64,000 nt of DNA from DATNPX01 sp036702975 (GTDB lineage Bacteria > Cyanobacteriota > Vampirovibrionia > Obscuribacterales > Obscuribacteraceae): assembly GCA_036702975.1 (NCBI GenBank), contig DATNPX010000053.1, forward strand, positions 1 through 64,000. The letters run 5' to 3'. Positions within the stretch are counted from its first letter, which is position 1. The number at the start of each line of letters is the position of its first letter. A model generated the notes under the pieces. That model saw only the letters and a program-made list of their open reading frames with translations. It made no database searches and was not told where the DNA came from. The translations under genes were made by a program, and so were the position numbers. Shown in pieces: positions 9,070 to 17,793 of this stretch.

Positions 9070-9864
9070 ATGTTCTTTAAAAGGACTCAGACGTTAAAAA
9101 CTGGTTCGGGCAAATCAGAGCGCATGTCCTACTTGAAAAAACGTCTTCTTCTGCCACGCCTAATAGCTGCGTTTGCGTGCATCACAACGACGCTTCCCTC
9201 TTTCGCACAATCGCTCGACCCAAAAAATCCCGCACCACTATCCAATGGAATCACCAGAGGCACCATCGACAGCTTTGGCGGAGAACAGTTTTGGACCACA
9301 ACAATTCAGCGTGGTCACTTCAAAATCGCTTTCATTCGCTCGGGTGCTCAGGAAGGCTTTAACATAGCGAAACCCGCAGCTGCAGCCGTCATCGCGCCTA
9401 AAGTGCCAGGGTCTACAATTACGTTTAAAGACAACGCCAATGGAGTTGTTTTTGAGGGCAATGCAGCCGCACCGACCAGGATTGTACTCATGATTGAACC
9501 AGCTAAGAGTCCGCTGGTTCGACAGACGAATGACTACACAATAGAGGTTGAAGGAAACGTCGGATCTGCAATCGCCGCTGCAGTCACTGCTGAAACAGCA
9601 AACGCTTCAAACGGTCGCAGCGGCGAAGGCTCTGCTATCGTCGGTGTTTACAGCGTCAATTTGAATGACTATGGTGCGGCAAAATTTTCTGCCGATGGCT
9701 CTATAGTCACTGCAAGTGGTGCCAGGGGTACCTGGTCGTTGTTTGATGCCGGCACGAAGACCTACGTCATCACCATCGGAAATAATCGTTGGACCTTAAC
9801 GCTTCAACCAGGGCGCGGATTGGTGGATAACAATAACAATCTCCAGTTCACTTCAAAGCACTGA
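9070..9864 (+). CDS. Exported protein of unknown function
   Basis: The start at 9070 has an AGGA ribosome-binding site seven bases upstream; an upstream ATG (9037) lacks one and a downstream ATG (9124) would give the most compact signal peptide. Residues from MSYLKKRLLLPRLIAAFACITTTLPSFAQ look like a signal peptide with Ala-x-Ala-type cleavage. The mature ~210 residues are beta-rich with Gly/Asn/Ala-rich loops and no recognisable motif or catalytic triad. Likely periplasmic or outer-membrane-associated. No operon partner. Confidence 0.6.
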   Translation: MFFKRTQTLKTGSGKSERMSYLKKRLLLPRLIAAFACITTTLPSFAQSLDPKNPAPLSNGITRGTIDSFGGEQFWTTTIQRGHFKIAFIRSGAQEGFNIAKPAAAAVIAPKVPGSTITFKDNANGVVFEGNAAAPTRIVLMIEPAKSPLVRQTNDYTIEVEGNVGSAIAAAVTAETANASNGRSGEGSAIVGVYSVNLNDYGAAKFSADGSIVTASGARGTWSLFDAGTKTYVITIGNNRWTLTLQPGRGLVDNNNNLQFTSKH

Positions 9865-9985
9865 GAACAGCGGCTTCCACACTTTATAACGCACAATGGA
9901 ACTCGAAATTTCGAAGCTCTCGTAATTTCCCCAATGACTGTTCAGTTCTTATTGACTACATTGGTGACACCCTATCAGCAATCAT

Positions 9986-10477
9986 ATGAAATTCACGCCG
10001 CAAACACGGCTAGACGGAGCTGCGACAAAAATGGCAGACGTTCTCAACCCGCCCGAGACTCACCGCCGCACAAACGACGAGACTAGTGCCGGCATCAATC
10101 TTGTTGATCTGCTCCAGCCAGCTAAGAACGGCGTGGACGAAAGACAAAAAACACAACCACCGCCACCGCCTCCAGAAACAGTTACTTTGCCACCAGCATC
10201 GGCGAATTCATTTCACCTGACCCGCCCTCCAATTGATGCTGACCTGCTTCCCAAAAACAACCCGTACCCCATCAACCCCGGCACCTGGGTAAATGAGGCA
10301 CCATTTCACGAGTATTACGAAAACGGCCTCGTCAAATTGCTGAACGATCCCAACGGCAGGCAACAATTAGGATTGAGAATATCCGAACCACGAACTGACC
10401 GAGTACCAATAGTTCCGATCGGGCGACCACACCTGAATGACAAAGGCGTTGCCCTGGAGTTTAAGCTGAAGTTCTAG
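9986..10477 (+). CDS. Hypothetical proline-rich protein (163 aa)
   Basis: No signal peptide. There is a polar N-terminal half with a run of six prolines around residue 60, then a short ordered region with PINPGTWVNEAPFHEYY and a C-terminal beta strand (VALEFKLKF). I do not recognise the family. Its coding sequence overlaps the end of the convergent TPR gene by four bases. The codon pattern and stable reading frame support a real gene, but nothing indicates function. Confidence 0.5.
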   Translation: MKFTPQTRLDGAATKMADVLNPPETHRRTNDETSAGINLVDLLQPAKNGVDERQKTQPPPPPPETVTLPPASANSFHLTRPPIDADLLPKNNPYPINPGTWVNEAPFHEYYENGLVKLLNDPNGRQQLGLRISEPRTDRVPIVPIGRPHLNDKGVALEFKLKF

Positions 10478-11157
10478 TAGGGCTGATTTTTAGGATTTGC
10501 TTCTTTCAAATCTTTGACATGGTTTTCTATGTCTTCAGCTTCTTCCACCTTATTGAGCTTTCGGAGCAGTTCTGCGTAATTTGTAGCGACCAGTGTGCTC
10601 AATGCGTAGAGATGCTGATCGCCACTTGGCGGATATTCGATCGCAGCGAATGCTCTTTCAAAATATTTTTCGGCTTCATCATTTTTCTGCTGCTGCATCA
10701 TCAGTGTGCCCAGCCCGTTGGTGGCACGCGCTGACTCTGGAAAGCTACTGTCATGAACTCCAACGTTTTCCATCGTTGTCAGAGCTTGTCTGTAAAGCTT
10801 TTCTGCTTCATCGTCTTTTCCGCCCAATCGCCTGACATCCCCCAACCCCATTGCGACGTCTATGGACTCAAGGTCACATGAATTCGGACTTTGTTTGGAG
10901 ACACTTTCGCAAAGGGCCTGGGCACGTGTGTAATCTGTCTCGGCCTTATCGAGCGCGTTCAGGGCTAACTGTGAACCTGCGATGATGCACAGAGAGCGCA
11001 TCACGCCCCGATCATCGGAGATGCTTTGAAATACCTGCTGCGCCTTTGTAGCGATGTCGATAGCAGCTGCATAATCCTCACGGCGTACTGCCTCGCGGGC
11101 ATCATCGAGTTGACCACTTGCGGTCATACCTGTAATTTTTCGCTGCAACCAATTCAT
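10474..11157 (-). CDS. TPR-repeat protein
   Basis: Four or five TPR units cover nearly the whole protein (for example AAIDIATKAQQVFQSISDDRG, KAETDYTRAQALCESV, EAEKLYRQALTTMENVG, EAEKYFERAFAAIEYPPSGDQH), of the Kinesin-light-chain-like type with ~42-residue spacing. The start was placed at MNWLQRK (base 11157) because the upstream 24 residues are Cys-rich and do not resemble the family. It is predicted cytoplasmic and to act as a protein-interaction scaffold. The partner is unknown. Confidence 0.7.
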   Translation of the reverse strand: MNWLQRKITGMTASGQLDDAREAVRREDYAAAIDIATKAQQVFQSISDDRGVMRSLCIIAGSQLALNALDKAETDYTRAQALCESVSKQSPNSCDLESIDVAMGLGDVRRLGGKDDEAEKLYRQALTTMENVGVHDSSFPESARATNGLGTLMMQQQKNDEAEKYFERAFAAIEYPPSGDQHLYALSTLVATNYAELLRKLNKVEEAEDIENHVKDLKEANPKNQPY

Positions 11158-11279
11158 AGTCTTCAAATCCCGCTTTGTAGCTGATGGTGAACACAAGAAA
11201 CAGAGATACTGATCAGTACAAAATATCATAAATGGCTGAGCGAGTGGTCAATTATCAAAATCAGGTGAAAGCGCCAGGC

Positions 11280-11314
11280 AATAACCGATTCACCTATCCA
11301 GTGAATCGGTTATT
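11280..11314. terminator. Perfect 14-bp stem-loop, possible terminator or RNA processing site
   Basis: AATAACCGATTCAC at 11280-11293 is exactly complementary to 11301-11314, with a 7-base loop. It lies about 90 bases past the stop of the minus-strand repeat-protein gene (11401) and upstream of the TPR gene start. There is no U-run on either strand, so an intrinsic terminator is not certain; it may be a transcript-stabilising hairpin or an operator. Nothing else is recognised between 11158 and 11400. Confidence 0.5.
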
Positions 11315-11400
11315 GAGTCGCAAAAATCATTTGAGGCGAAGTGTATATGCTTCAAATATAGTCCGCAGAGGCTCTGTCTAACGCCTGACATTGCAGGGGA

Positions 11401-12036
11401 CTATTGAAAGTCGCGATTGATTTGTCTCTGGACGTGATTTTCTTCCCGATTCAACTGAGCCTGCTGACCCGGGGTAATGTAACCGCCGTTAGCACGAGCA
11501 TCTGCTTGTTCCTGCTGACGAATGGCGATGTCTTCACCACGAAGTTGCGAATAGTGACCACTGAGATCCCCGCGGTCTGCGTGAAGCTCGCGGTTCAAAC
11601 GATTGTCGCGTCCCAACACTTCAGCTCTGCGGGGATGATTGTGGGCGAAATTGCCGCCGCCAGGGTAGCCCCCGCCTCCTGAAAACCCACCTGTGTAATC
11701 TCGCCTTATCTGATTATTCAGGTGATTTTCTTCTCTGTTGAGTTGATGTTGCTCTCCCTTAGTGATGTATCCACCGTTCAAACGCGCATCTGCTTGCTCC
11801 TGCGCTCTAATCGCGCGATCTTCAGACTTCAGACGTCCATAATTACCGCCCAGGTTGCCGCGATCGGCATTCAGTCGATTATTTATGTTGTTGTCACGAC
11901 CTAAAACCTCAGCACGACGCGGGTGTTGCTGACCCCAGCCGCGCGCAAAAGATGGCGACAGGCTGCTGCACAATGCAAGTGCGAGCAGTGAGCCTAGAAC
12001 AACTCGACGTTGTGGGGATGTCAGTTTGGTGTACAT
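11401..12036 (-). CDS. Exported protein with two ~85-residue tandem repeats
   Basis: The start at 12036 has GAGGT eight bases upstream and opens a signal peptide (MYTKLTSPQ...SPSFA); a longer frame to 12138 has no such support. The mature protein is two copies of a charged helical repeat that begins HPRRAEVLGRDN, contains an ADRGxLxGxY segment, EQADARxNGGYIT and ends NREENHxxxQIxRDF, joined by a Gly-rich linker (GGFSGGGGYPGGGN). The repeats are about 70% identical by eye, implying a recent internal duplication. Function is unknown; periplasmic localisation is inferred. Confidence 0.7.
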   Translation of the reverse strand: MYTKLTSPQRRVVLGSLLALALCSSLSPSFARGWGQQHPRRAEVLGRDNNINNRLNADRGNLGGNYGRLKSEDRAIRAQEQADARLNGGYITKGEQHQLNREENHLNNQIRRDYTGGFSGGGGYPGGGNFAHNHPRRAEVLGRDNRLNRELHADRGDLSGHYSQLRGEDIAIRQQEQADARANGGYITPGQQAQLNREENHVQRQINRDFQ

Positions 12037-12196
12037 GTTAATTACCTCAGCAATGGCGATTTCCATAAATCGCAGGACCGATATGGTTGATCTCTGGGTC
12101 TCAATATCTAAAACGTAATCCGTCGCCAAAAAGTTCAACGACTTCTGTTAACTCTGGGTAATCAGATCGTGCAGGGTTTGTGTATCCATATCAAAA

Positions 12197-12219
12197 GCGA
12201 GCACCAATGTGGTGCTCGC
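12197..12219 (-). terminator. Intrinsic terminator hairpin for the minus-strand gene at 12250-12597
   Basis: A perfect 10-bp stem (GCGAGCACCA / TGGTGCTCGC) with a 3-base loop ATG, followed on the minus strand by a short TTTT run. It lies about 30 bases downstream of the stop codon at 12250, the position expected of a rho-independent terminator. Confidence 0.7.
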
Positions 12220-12249
12220 CGGCAGACTCATCATGAGACTACGTCTGAA

Positions 12250-12597
12250 TTAAGGCGTAGATGTTTTTACCGAGCTGTGAACAGTTGAGCTGGATCCATC
12301 AGGTCCGACAGTTGTTGCTGAGGCTGACTTCTTGTGAGTAGCGCCTGTAGCATCGACTGCATGGCTTTCGTGCTGTTTCACTGCGCTCACACTACCGTCG
12401 CCGTTGGCTTGCACATTGGTTTTGGTGTGTGAAACTTTAGCGCCTGCAGGACCGCTGCTAGCTTTGTAGCTATCGGAAGTCGAGCCGGCACCAGTAGAGG
12501 TTGTATTTGTCGTAGTCGATGTCTCATCAGCAAATGCTGCCTGGTTCAGCGCAAAGCCGAGAGCCGCAACTACTGCTAAATTGATTGCTTTGTTCAT
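12250..12597 (-). CDS. Small exported Ser/Thr-rich protein (115 aa)
   Basis: A signal peptide (MNKAINLAVVAALGFALNQAAFA) precedes ~90 residues rich in Ser, Thr, Ala, Gly and Val. The segments TGATHKKSASATTVGPDG and TKTNVQANGDGSVSAV suggest imperfect beta-strand repeats with a DG turn. No cysteines and no catalytic motif. It is predicted to be periplasmic or surface-associated. It is followed by its own terminator, so it is probably monocistronic. Confidence 0.65.
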   Translation of the reverse strand: MNKAINLAVVAALGFALNQAAFADETSTTTNTTSTGAGSTSDSYKASSGPAGAKVSHTKTNVQANGDGSVSAVKQHESHAVDATGATHKKSASATTVGPDGSSSTVHSSVKTSTP

Positions 12598-12717
12598 TTG
12601 GGTTACTCCAGTAAGTGCTCTGAAGATGGGAGGGGGGACTCAACTGTTCCCAAAATGAAAGCAAATTGAAAGGAATTTAAGAAACAGTCGCTTGCTGACG
12701 AAAATTGAACTTCCTTC

Positions 12718-13203
12718 TTAAGTCTCACCACTGCCGCCGCCGATGCGCAAGCGCACCTCCTGCGCGAATGCTTCGTCATCAGTTCCATGAAGCGCCTGTC
12801 TCTGGAAAGTCGTATCGCTGACAGCGAGGTCAGCCGCCCCTTTCCGATCGCGGTTTTTCAATTCATCAAACAATTCGGGCGTGGCATTCAACGCCATCAT
12901 TTGTTTTACTTGATCGGTATCGGCATTCATGCCCTTAATTGCGTCGGTGCTACCAGATGCGGTGGCAGCAACTTCGCTGGTAATTTTTGAGCCCGAGGTG
13001 ATCGTGAGTGAAGGCAAAGCATCATTTGCAGAGTCCATAGCGCATTTGCTTGCACCAGACCTGGCAGGGGACGGTCCGCTCAGGTCAGATGTGGCTTGCT
13101 GCTGAAAACATTCGCTGGTAGAAGATCGTCGCTCAATAGGGGCTTCGGAGTCACGAAACATCGAACGATGCTGATTCTTTTTGTTTGGTCCCGGTGGATA
13201 CAT
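12718..13203 (-). CDS. Orphan protein carrying an N-terminal LPSLTI motif (161 aa)
   Basis: Start supported by GGAGG eight bases upstream. There is no signal peptide. The first ~60 residues are polar and disordered-looking, then LPSLTI occurs at residues 63-68, followed by a helical C-terminal half (SKITSEVAATASGSTDAIKG... and KNRDRKGAADLAV). The same motif at a similar depth occurs in the proteins encoded at 35638, 40994 and 60242. I do not recognise a family. It is tentatively a substrate-like or exported protein. Confidence 0.55.
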   Translation of the reverse strand: MYPPGPNKKNQHRSMFRDSEAPIERRSSTSECFQQQATSDLSGPSPARSGASKCAMDSANDALPSLTITSGSKITSEVAATASGSTDAIKGMNADTDQVKQMMALNATPELFDELKNRDRKGAADLAVSDTTFQRQALHGTDDEAFAQEVRLRIGGGSGET

Positions 13204-13360
13204 CTTGCAAACCTCCAGTCAAAACATAGATGATTTCATCTTGCCGGAGCAGTGTTACCGAAGCATGACAAGACAATGCTTTTCGACTTTTTTACTCAGC
13301 CAATTTCATTAGCTGTTCGTTGTTACTCGCTATCATAGAGTCACCAATTTTGAGGACGCT

Positions 13361-13579
13361 GTGCCGCAAAAACTCAGATCTGCCTTCCTTTGCATCTGGC
13401 TCCTGCTGCAAACTTCTCCTGCCTGGGCTGGTCTGAATACAAATGCGGGTCCAAACAGTAATACGGATCGAAGCCAATCCACACCGACTGACGCTCAGCC
13501 AGCTGGCAGAAATTTGTACGTACTCTCCATCGGAGTAGACAAATACGATGCGCCGCAGTTAAAGACATACCGGGCGTGA
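13361..13579 (+). pseudogene. Truncated secreted caspase-like (peptidase C14) gene
   Basis: GTG start with AGGA six bases upstream. The product begins with a clear signal peptide (MPQKLRSAFLCIWLLLQTSPAWA), a short polar linker, then NLYVLSIGVDKYDAPQLK, which matches the first strand of the bacterial caspase/metacaspase p20 domain (usually LxIGVxxY). The frame ends right after this strand, before the catalytic His and Cys would appear, and I see no continuation in another frame before 13657. It is most likely the 5' remnant of a degraded or recombined gene. Confidence 0.6.
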
Positions 13580-13657
13580 CCGCAGGTGGTCTTTTTCCTC
13601 CACAATGAAAGCAAATAGAACTAACTTGCCGAGCAACTGCGCAACTAAGGCAAAACT

Positions 13658-14725
13658 CTAGTCGATGAGCTTGAAGCTGGCAAGGATTCTATCAAAGACG
13701 CTACGCATTTCGCGTTCACTCCAGATGCCGCCGGTGAGAACAATTGCGTAATAATACTTTCCCTCTGCAAAGAAAGCAGTCAGTTGGCGGCAGGGATGAC
13801 CATCGGCAGTAAAAATTGATGACGACAGTGATCCATCATGATGAGTGATGCCGAACGTTGAATGAGTTGTGGACAGCTTTTGATAGCCTTTCAGAGGCTT
13901 GAGATAAGTTTGCTCGAAAATTTCGAAATACTGATCAAGCGTGGTGCCCGGTGGGTGCTCGAGTCGAGAAACGGTAAGCTCCGCTCCCAATCCAGTTTTG
14001 TTAGCACCACGGAATTTGACTTCGAATTCTTTACCAGCATCGCGCTCAAGCTTCCAGCCCTGAGGATAGTCAAACGAAATCTGTTTTGCTGCGTCACTGA
14101 ATTTCTCGAAGGTCAAACTGTTATCCGCTGCACGCGTGGTGACCGAGCCCGCTGACTGTTGACGCAGGCTGGCCAGTGTATTATCGAAGAAAGGCTTGAT
14201 TGTGGCTTCATCACGTCCTGCACAAGTGAATGTCCACATATAAGTTTGATCGTGGTTAGCAAATAGAACAACTCTCGCCGTATATGGCTCATCACCCAGA
14301 CGAAAGCTGAAGCTCTGGTCGGAGCCTGAGAACGTCAATCCATGACCAAAGCGAATATCGCGTTTGCCGACCAGGGTGCACCCCGGGAGTGCCTTCTGCA
14401 AGTTAGCTAAAACGAATTGTTCAGCCAGTCGCGGCTCTGGTGCGCCATCTAATTTACTGAGTCGAAACTCGGTATGTCTCTGGTCGATAACACCGCCAAG
14501 CTTTACGATGGTGTCTTTCTCCGAATCTGCAACTTTAGTCAGAGTTCGAGGATAGTCAAATTCGAAATTGACCGCCGCATCTCTAAAATGAGAGGAGCTT
14601 CCGGCTAAATCTTGCCGAGCAAAAATGCTGACGAATTTTGATTTCTCCGAGTAGGCGGCGCTGGCTGTGTGAAGCAAAACCACGCTCAAGACCCATGGCA
14701 TCAAAATATTCGAACTTGAATTCAC
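13658..14725 (-). CDS. Exported protein with two PsbP/Mog1-like domains (355 aa)
   Basis: A signal peptide covers about the first 25 residues. The rest is a tandem duplication of a ~140-residue domain starting with VNFEFDYPRTLTKV and IQSFDYPQGWKL-type strands (FDYP is seen in both) and ending in TFTCAGRDEATIKPFFDNTLASLR and AIVLTGGIWSEREMRSVFDRILASFK, which is the layout of PsbP-fold/DUF1795-type domains. Probably periplasmic. It lies 37 bases downstream of the thioredoxin-like gene in the same direction and is probably cotranscribed. Function is not known. Confidence 0.65.
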   Translation of the reverse strand: MNSSSNILMPWVLSVVLLHTASAAYSEKSKFVSIFARQDLAGSSSHFRDAAVNFEFDYPRTLTKVADSEKDTIVKLGGVIDQRHTEFRLSKLDGAPEPRLAEQFVLANLQKALPGCTLVGKRDIRFGHGLTFSGSDQSFSFRLGDEPYTARVVLFANHDQTYMWTFTCAGRDEATIKPFFDNTLASLRQQSAGSVTTRAADNSLTFEKFSDAAKQISFDYPQGWKLERDAGKEFEVKFRGANKTGLGAELTVSRLEHPPGTTLDQYFEIFEQTYLKPLKGYQKLSTTHSTFGITHHDGSLSSSIFTADGHPCRQLTAFFAEGKYYYAIVLTGGIWSEREMRSVFDRILASFKLID

Positions 14726-14762
14726 TTCTCTTTTTCCTTATCTATCGAGGGAAGATGTATTG

Positions 14763-15182
14763 TCATGGTACCTGTTCGTCGAAACTGTTCAGCGCGTCTA
14801 CAAACATCGGGGCATTTTTATAGCCTCTAATTTTGCCCAGGCAAACATCCTGGCGAAAAACGAGGAACGTGGGGTAGGAGATAATCTTATGCTCCTTTTT
14901 CAATTTTCTGCCCTCTTTTGAATTCTCGGCAACTCGCGCACAAGAGTAGCGACCCAGTTTATTCATCAAGAGCGGCACGTAGCCGGCTTCCTCATCAAAA
15001 TTCTTGCAATAACCACACCAATCCGCATGCACTTTGACAAGCACAGGCTTATTGGAAACCCGAGCTGCCTCACTGGCAGCGGCAAGTGAGTCATGCCAGT
15101 TTTCAGGCAGGGGGGTCTGGTTCGACAGAGTTCCGAACCTTATATATGAAACACACTTGGACACAAAGTTCATAATGCTCAA
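14763..15182 (-). CDS. Thioredoxin-fold protein with CGYC active site (139 aa)
   Basis: The thioredoxin-like domain has the redox motif W-C-G-Y-C at 55-59 and a cis-proline in SYPTFLVF (Pro104). The preceding strand KPVLVKVHADW is typical of the thioredoxin_7/DsbD-gamma group. No signal peptide is seen; the N-terminal 20 residues are only mildly hydrophobic, so location is uncertain. It could serve as a thiol reductant, perhaps for the exported protein encoded immediately downstream. Confidence 0.8.
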   Translation of the reverse strand: MSIMNFVSKCVSYIRFGTLSNQTPLPENWHDSLAAASEAARVSNKPVLVKVHADWCGYCKNFDEEAGYVPLLMNKLGRYSCARVAENSKEGRKLKKEHKIISYPTFLVFRQDVCLGKIRGYKNAPMFVDALNSFDEQVP

Positions 15183-15322
15183 ATTTTAGCCACCTATCAC
15201 GTGAGACCGCTGCTATACCTTTCCACTATTGCGGCAATTTACGTCGTCCTGGTCGTTAACCTCTGCTTAAACGTTCCGTGAAATAGTGTCCACAGATCCT
15301 CCGACCTTTTGAGGTGAAAATC

Positions 15323-15643
15323 GTGTTCACTATTGATTCAATTGAATTTCAGGGACCTGTCGCTAATCCAGACAATCTTGAAAACAAGCCGGGGCTATTT
15401 GTTCTGCTGGAACTTACTGCCGAAGGCGCCCAGGTCATAGACTTTGGGTTTATGAAAGACCTGCATAGCGAGCTATCAGTAACGGTTCGTGACACTAAGC
15501 TCTGGAAAGGCACACTAGCAGCAGGATTCAAGTATGCAAAGAGCGCAGACGAGGCAGAACCACTCGTCGAGCGATTGGAACACTGGTTCGATAATTCGGA
15601 AACCAGCCAGATTTCAATTGAAGGCGACGGAGTACCGGCTTAA
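15323..15643 (+). CDS. Small hypothetical protein (about 106 aa)
   Basis: The GTG at 15323 is preceded by GAGGTG at a six-base spacing; a GTG nine bases upstream is the alternative. The product is a compact acidic alpha/beta protein (MFTIDSIEFQGP..., a central RDTKLWKGTLAAGFKYAKSAD and a terminal ISIEGDGVPA). No signal peptide or known motif. Followed by a hairpin at 15695. Confidence 0.55.
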   Translation: MFTIDSIEFQGPVANPDNLENKPGLFVLLELTAEGAQVIDFGFMKDLHSELSVTVRDTKLWKGTLAAGFKYAKSADEAEPLVERLEHWFDNSETSQISIEGDGVPA

Positions 15644-15694
15644 TCGACCGGCAAACTCGACCAAACTCTGAAAACACATTTTCAACTCGTAATG

Positions 15695-15716
15695 CCGGCA
15701 CCAATTATGGTGCCGG
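15695..15716 (+). terminator. Stem-loop, probable terminator of the 15323 gene
   Basis: CCGGCACCA (15695-15703) pairs perfectly with TGGTGCCGG (15708-15716) around a 4-base loop, 51 bases after the stop codon at 15643. There is no clear U-run after it. The CACCA/TGGTG core is the same as in the hairpin at 12197-12219. Confidence 0.5.
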
Positions 15717-15854
15717 TGGCAAACAAGCTCGTAAAAGTTAAAAGTGCAATCGTCTTCCATCCAAACCAAATTTCAAACCTCTCCCAACTTCAGAATCTAA
15801 TTCACCGTCCACGACCTCGGTTTTTAAGTCCGCATCATCTACCACAAGGCACCC

Positions 15855-16385
15855 ATGAACAAAAATTCAAACGATAAAGAATCAAATCTCGATCGTAGAA
15901 ATCTCTTGATTAAAGCATTGAATGCATTTGATGAAGGCGATGTCGACCTCGCTCGTCGCATTCTAATCGCCTCGTATCACCATCATACGCGTAAGGCATT
16001 GACAGTAAATGAACGACTGAATTTGTGGTGGTGCCTGGCATGGTTCGCGTTTTACGAGGGGTGCTCTGAGAAAGGCGAGTTGATAGTTCGCCAGATCGTT
16101 AAACTGGAAGAGAGCTTTGTCGAACCTAGAAAGTCGAAAATCATTTATGCGAAATATGTTTTATCGATTCTTTGCTCTAAATCTGGGAAAGAATCAGAGT
16201 CCATGAAACACGCTCAGGAAGTAGCCAGGTTACTGAAAGACAGCGACATGCAGCCGTTACTGAAGCAAATTGTCACAGCGCAGCTGAATGCGAAAACGCC
16301 CTCAGATATGCCAACAAGGCGATCGACTGATCAATTTAAAAGTGCTCTGGGCGCAACTGGCACCAGCCACGAGATCTTTTTCTAA
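15855..16385 (+). CDS. Hypothetical helical protein (176 aa)
   Basis: No signal peptide. The sequence is all-helical with TPR-like character (NLLIKALNAFDEGDVDLARRILIASY, RLNLWWCLAWFAFYEGCSEKGELI), but repeats are too diverged to assign. The C-terminal 40 residues look disordered. It ends with a 4-base overlap with the convergent ampC-like gene. Function unknown. Confidence 0.55.
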   Translation: MNKNSNDKESNLDRRNLLIKALNAFDEGDVDLARRILIASYHHHTRKALTVNERLNLWWCLAWFAFYEGCSEKGELIVRQIVKLEESFVEPRKSKIIYAKYVLSILCSKSGKESESMKHAQEVARLLKDSDMQPLLKQIVTAQLNAKTPSDMPTRRSTDQFKSALGATGTSHEIFF

Positions 16386-17551
16386 AAATGTCCGCCCAGA
16401 CCACGAAATATTTTTCGTGCCGCTAAAATTCGGGAATCAACCGGGTAGCTTTTGTTCGCCAAAATTACGATTCCCAGTTTTTCCTCTGGAATAAAAGCAG
16501 CATAGGCAGCGAAGCCAGCCGTAGAACCTGTTTTATGGATCCAGGCCTGCGTCTGCGGTTTCATGGGCGGAGTTATTTCAACAACCGGCGCGGATTCTAA
16601 AACAATTGCAGGAGAACTTGCGGCTAGCAGATCTTTTTCCGCGACAGGGAGAGCGAATTGTTCCCAGATCAGATCCTGCGTCATTGCTCCACACTTGTAA
16701 TAACCCAGATGTGTGTTGAGCAGCGCATGTTGCAGCTTTTCCTTGCCCTGCTTTATACCCATGTTGTACTCTACAAAATTGATCAAATCAGTAGCTGTTG
16801 TGGTGACACCGTACGCCTCTGAAGATAAGACTGCTCTTTTCATGCGGATTGGAGAGTCCTTTTCTGTGTAACCTTGCGCATAATCAGATAGTCGAGCCGA
16901 TGGAATTTTGATAAAGCTATCTTTCATTCCGAGCGGCTCGAAAAGAAAATTTTTCATCAAAAGGTCGTAATCTTGATGCATACATTTCGCAGTTATGTAG
17001 CCCAACATGCCGATGCCAGGATTTGCGTAGTTCCTCACCGTGCCAAGTTTATGATTTGGTTTCCACTCCTTCAAATATTCGATCAGTTTTGTCTGGGTAG
17101 TCACACCTGCAGGCAATTGCAAAGGCAAACCACCACTGGTATGGGTACCAAGATTTAGCAAAGTCAAATTTCCAAAACTTGTGCCCTTTAAGTCTGGAAG
17201 ATACTGATCGACTTTGTCGGAGAAAGAAATTTTTCCGTCCATTTGCGCAAGTGAAGCCAGGCTGGCTGTCATCGTTTTCGAGATTGAGCCGATTTCAAAC
17301 AAGGAACGGTTCGATACTTCTTTTTTTGTTTCTTTCGACTCGAGTCCATAGTTGAAAACAAATTTTTGTCCGTGCGTGGTGACGCCGACTGACATACCGG
17401 GAATGCGATACTTTTCCATCAAGGGTGTTATCGAAGCATCGACAACCTTTTTCACAGCTTCACCATCGATGTCGGCAGCTGGCGATGGAGCAGCAAAGCA
17501 ACACATTAACGACAAACCAGTAAGCAAAAACCATTTTTTCAACCTGCTCAA
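16382..17551 (-). CDS. ampC: Class C (AmpC-type) beta-lactamase (389 aa)
   Basis: A signal peptide (to about residue 26) precedes a full-length class C domain with all three motifs: SISK at 89-92 in FEIGSISKTMTASL, YAN at 175-177, and KTG at 340-342 in WIHKTGSTAGFAAYAAFI, followed by EEKLGIVILANKSYP as in AmpC enzymes. Length and motif spacing match chromosomal AmpC. Periplasmic hydrolysis of beta-lactams is therefore likely, though the spectrum cannot be read from sequence. No AmpR-type regulator is next to it. It contrasts with the other two serine hydrolases of this window, which lack KTG. Confidence 0.88.
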   Translation of the reverse strand: MSRLKKWFLLTGLSLMCCFAAPSPAADIDGEAVKKVVDASITPLMEKYRIPGMSVGVTTHGQKFVFNYGLESKETKKEVSNRSLFEIGSISKTMTASLASLAQMDGKISFSDKVDQYLPDLKGTSFGNLTLLNLGTHTSGGLPLQLPAGVTTQTKLIEYLKEWKPNHKLGTVRNYANPGIGMLGYITAKCMHQDYDLLMKNFLFEPLGMKDSFIKIPSARLSDYAQGYTEKDSPIRMKRAVLSSEAYGVTTTATDLINFVEYNMGIKQGKEKLQHALLNTHLGYYKCGAMTQDLIWEQFALPVAEKDLLAASSPAIVLESAPVVEITPPMKPQTQAWIHKTGSTAGFAAYAAFIPEEKLGIVILANKSYPVDSRILAARKIFRGLGGHF

Positions 17552-17793
17552 CGCCTGACTCCCAAAATTCTACTGAACAATAGTTCCAGCAATTTAGCAT
17601 CCGAGCCAATCGTTCTAAACAAGCCCTTGCCGCTGTGCCGACTATGATATCAAGGTCGAAGCATGGATCTGGTAAAACGTTGCCGCCTGGTCAAGCCGAT
17701 GCACAGTCTAAGGAGAGAGCAACTGGTGATCTTGCTTTCGCTACCATGCTATAAAAGACAGGTTGATAGATCAGTTGCAATGGGGAGCAGGGT

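Noticed and set aside
8775..9080. Plus-strand 101-codon reading frame
   Set aside because: Overlaps the start regions of better-supported genes, has no domain-like composition and no ribosome-binding site.
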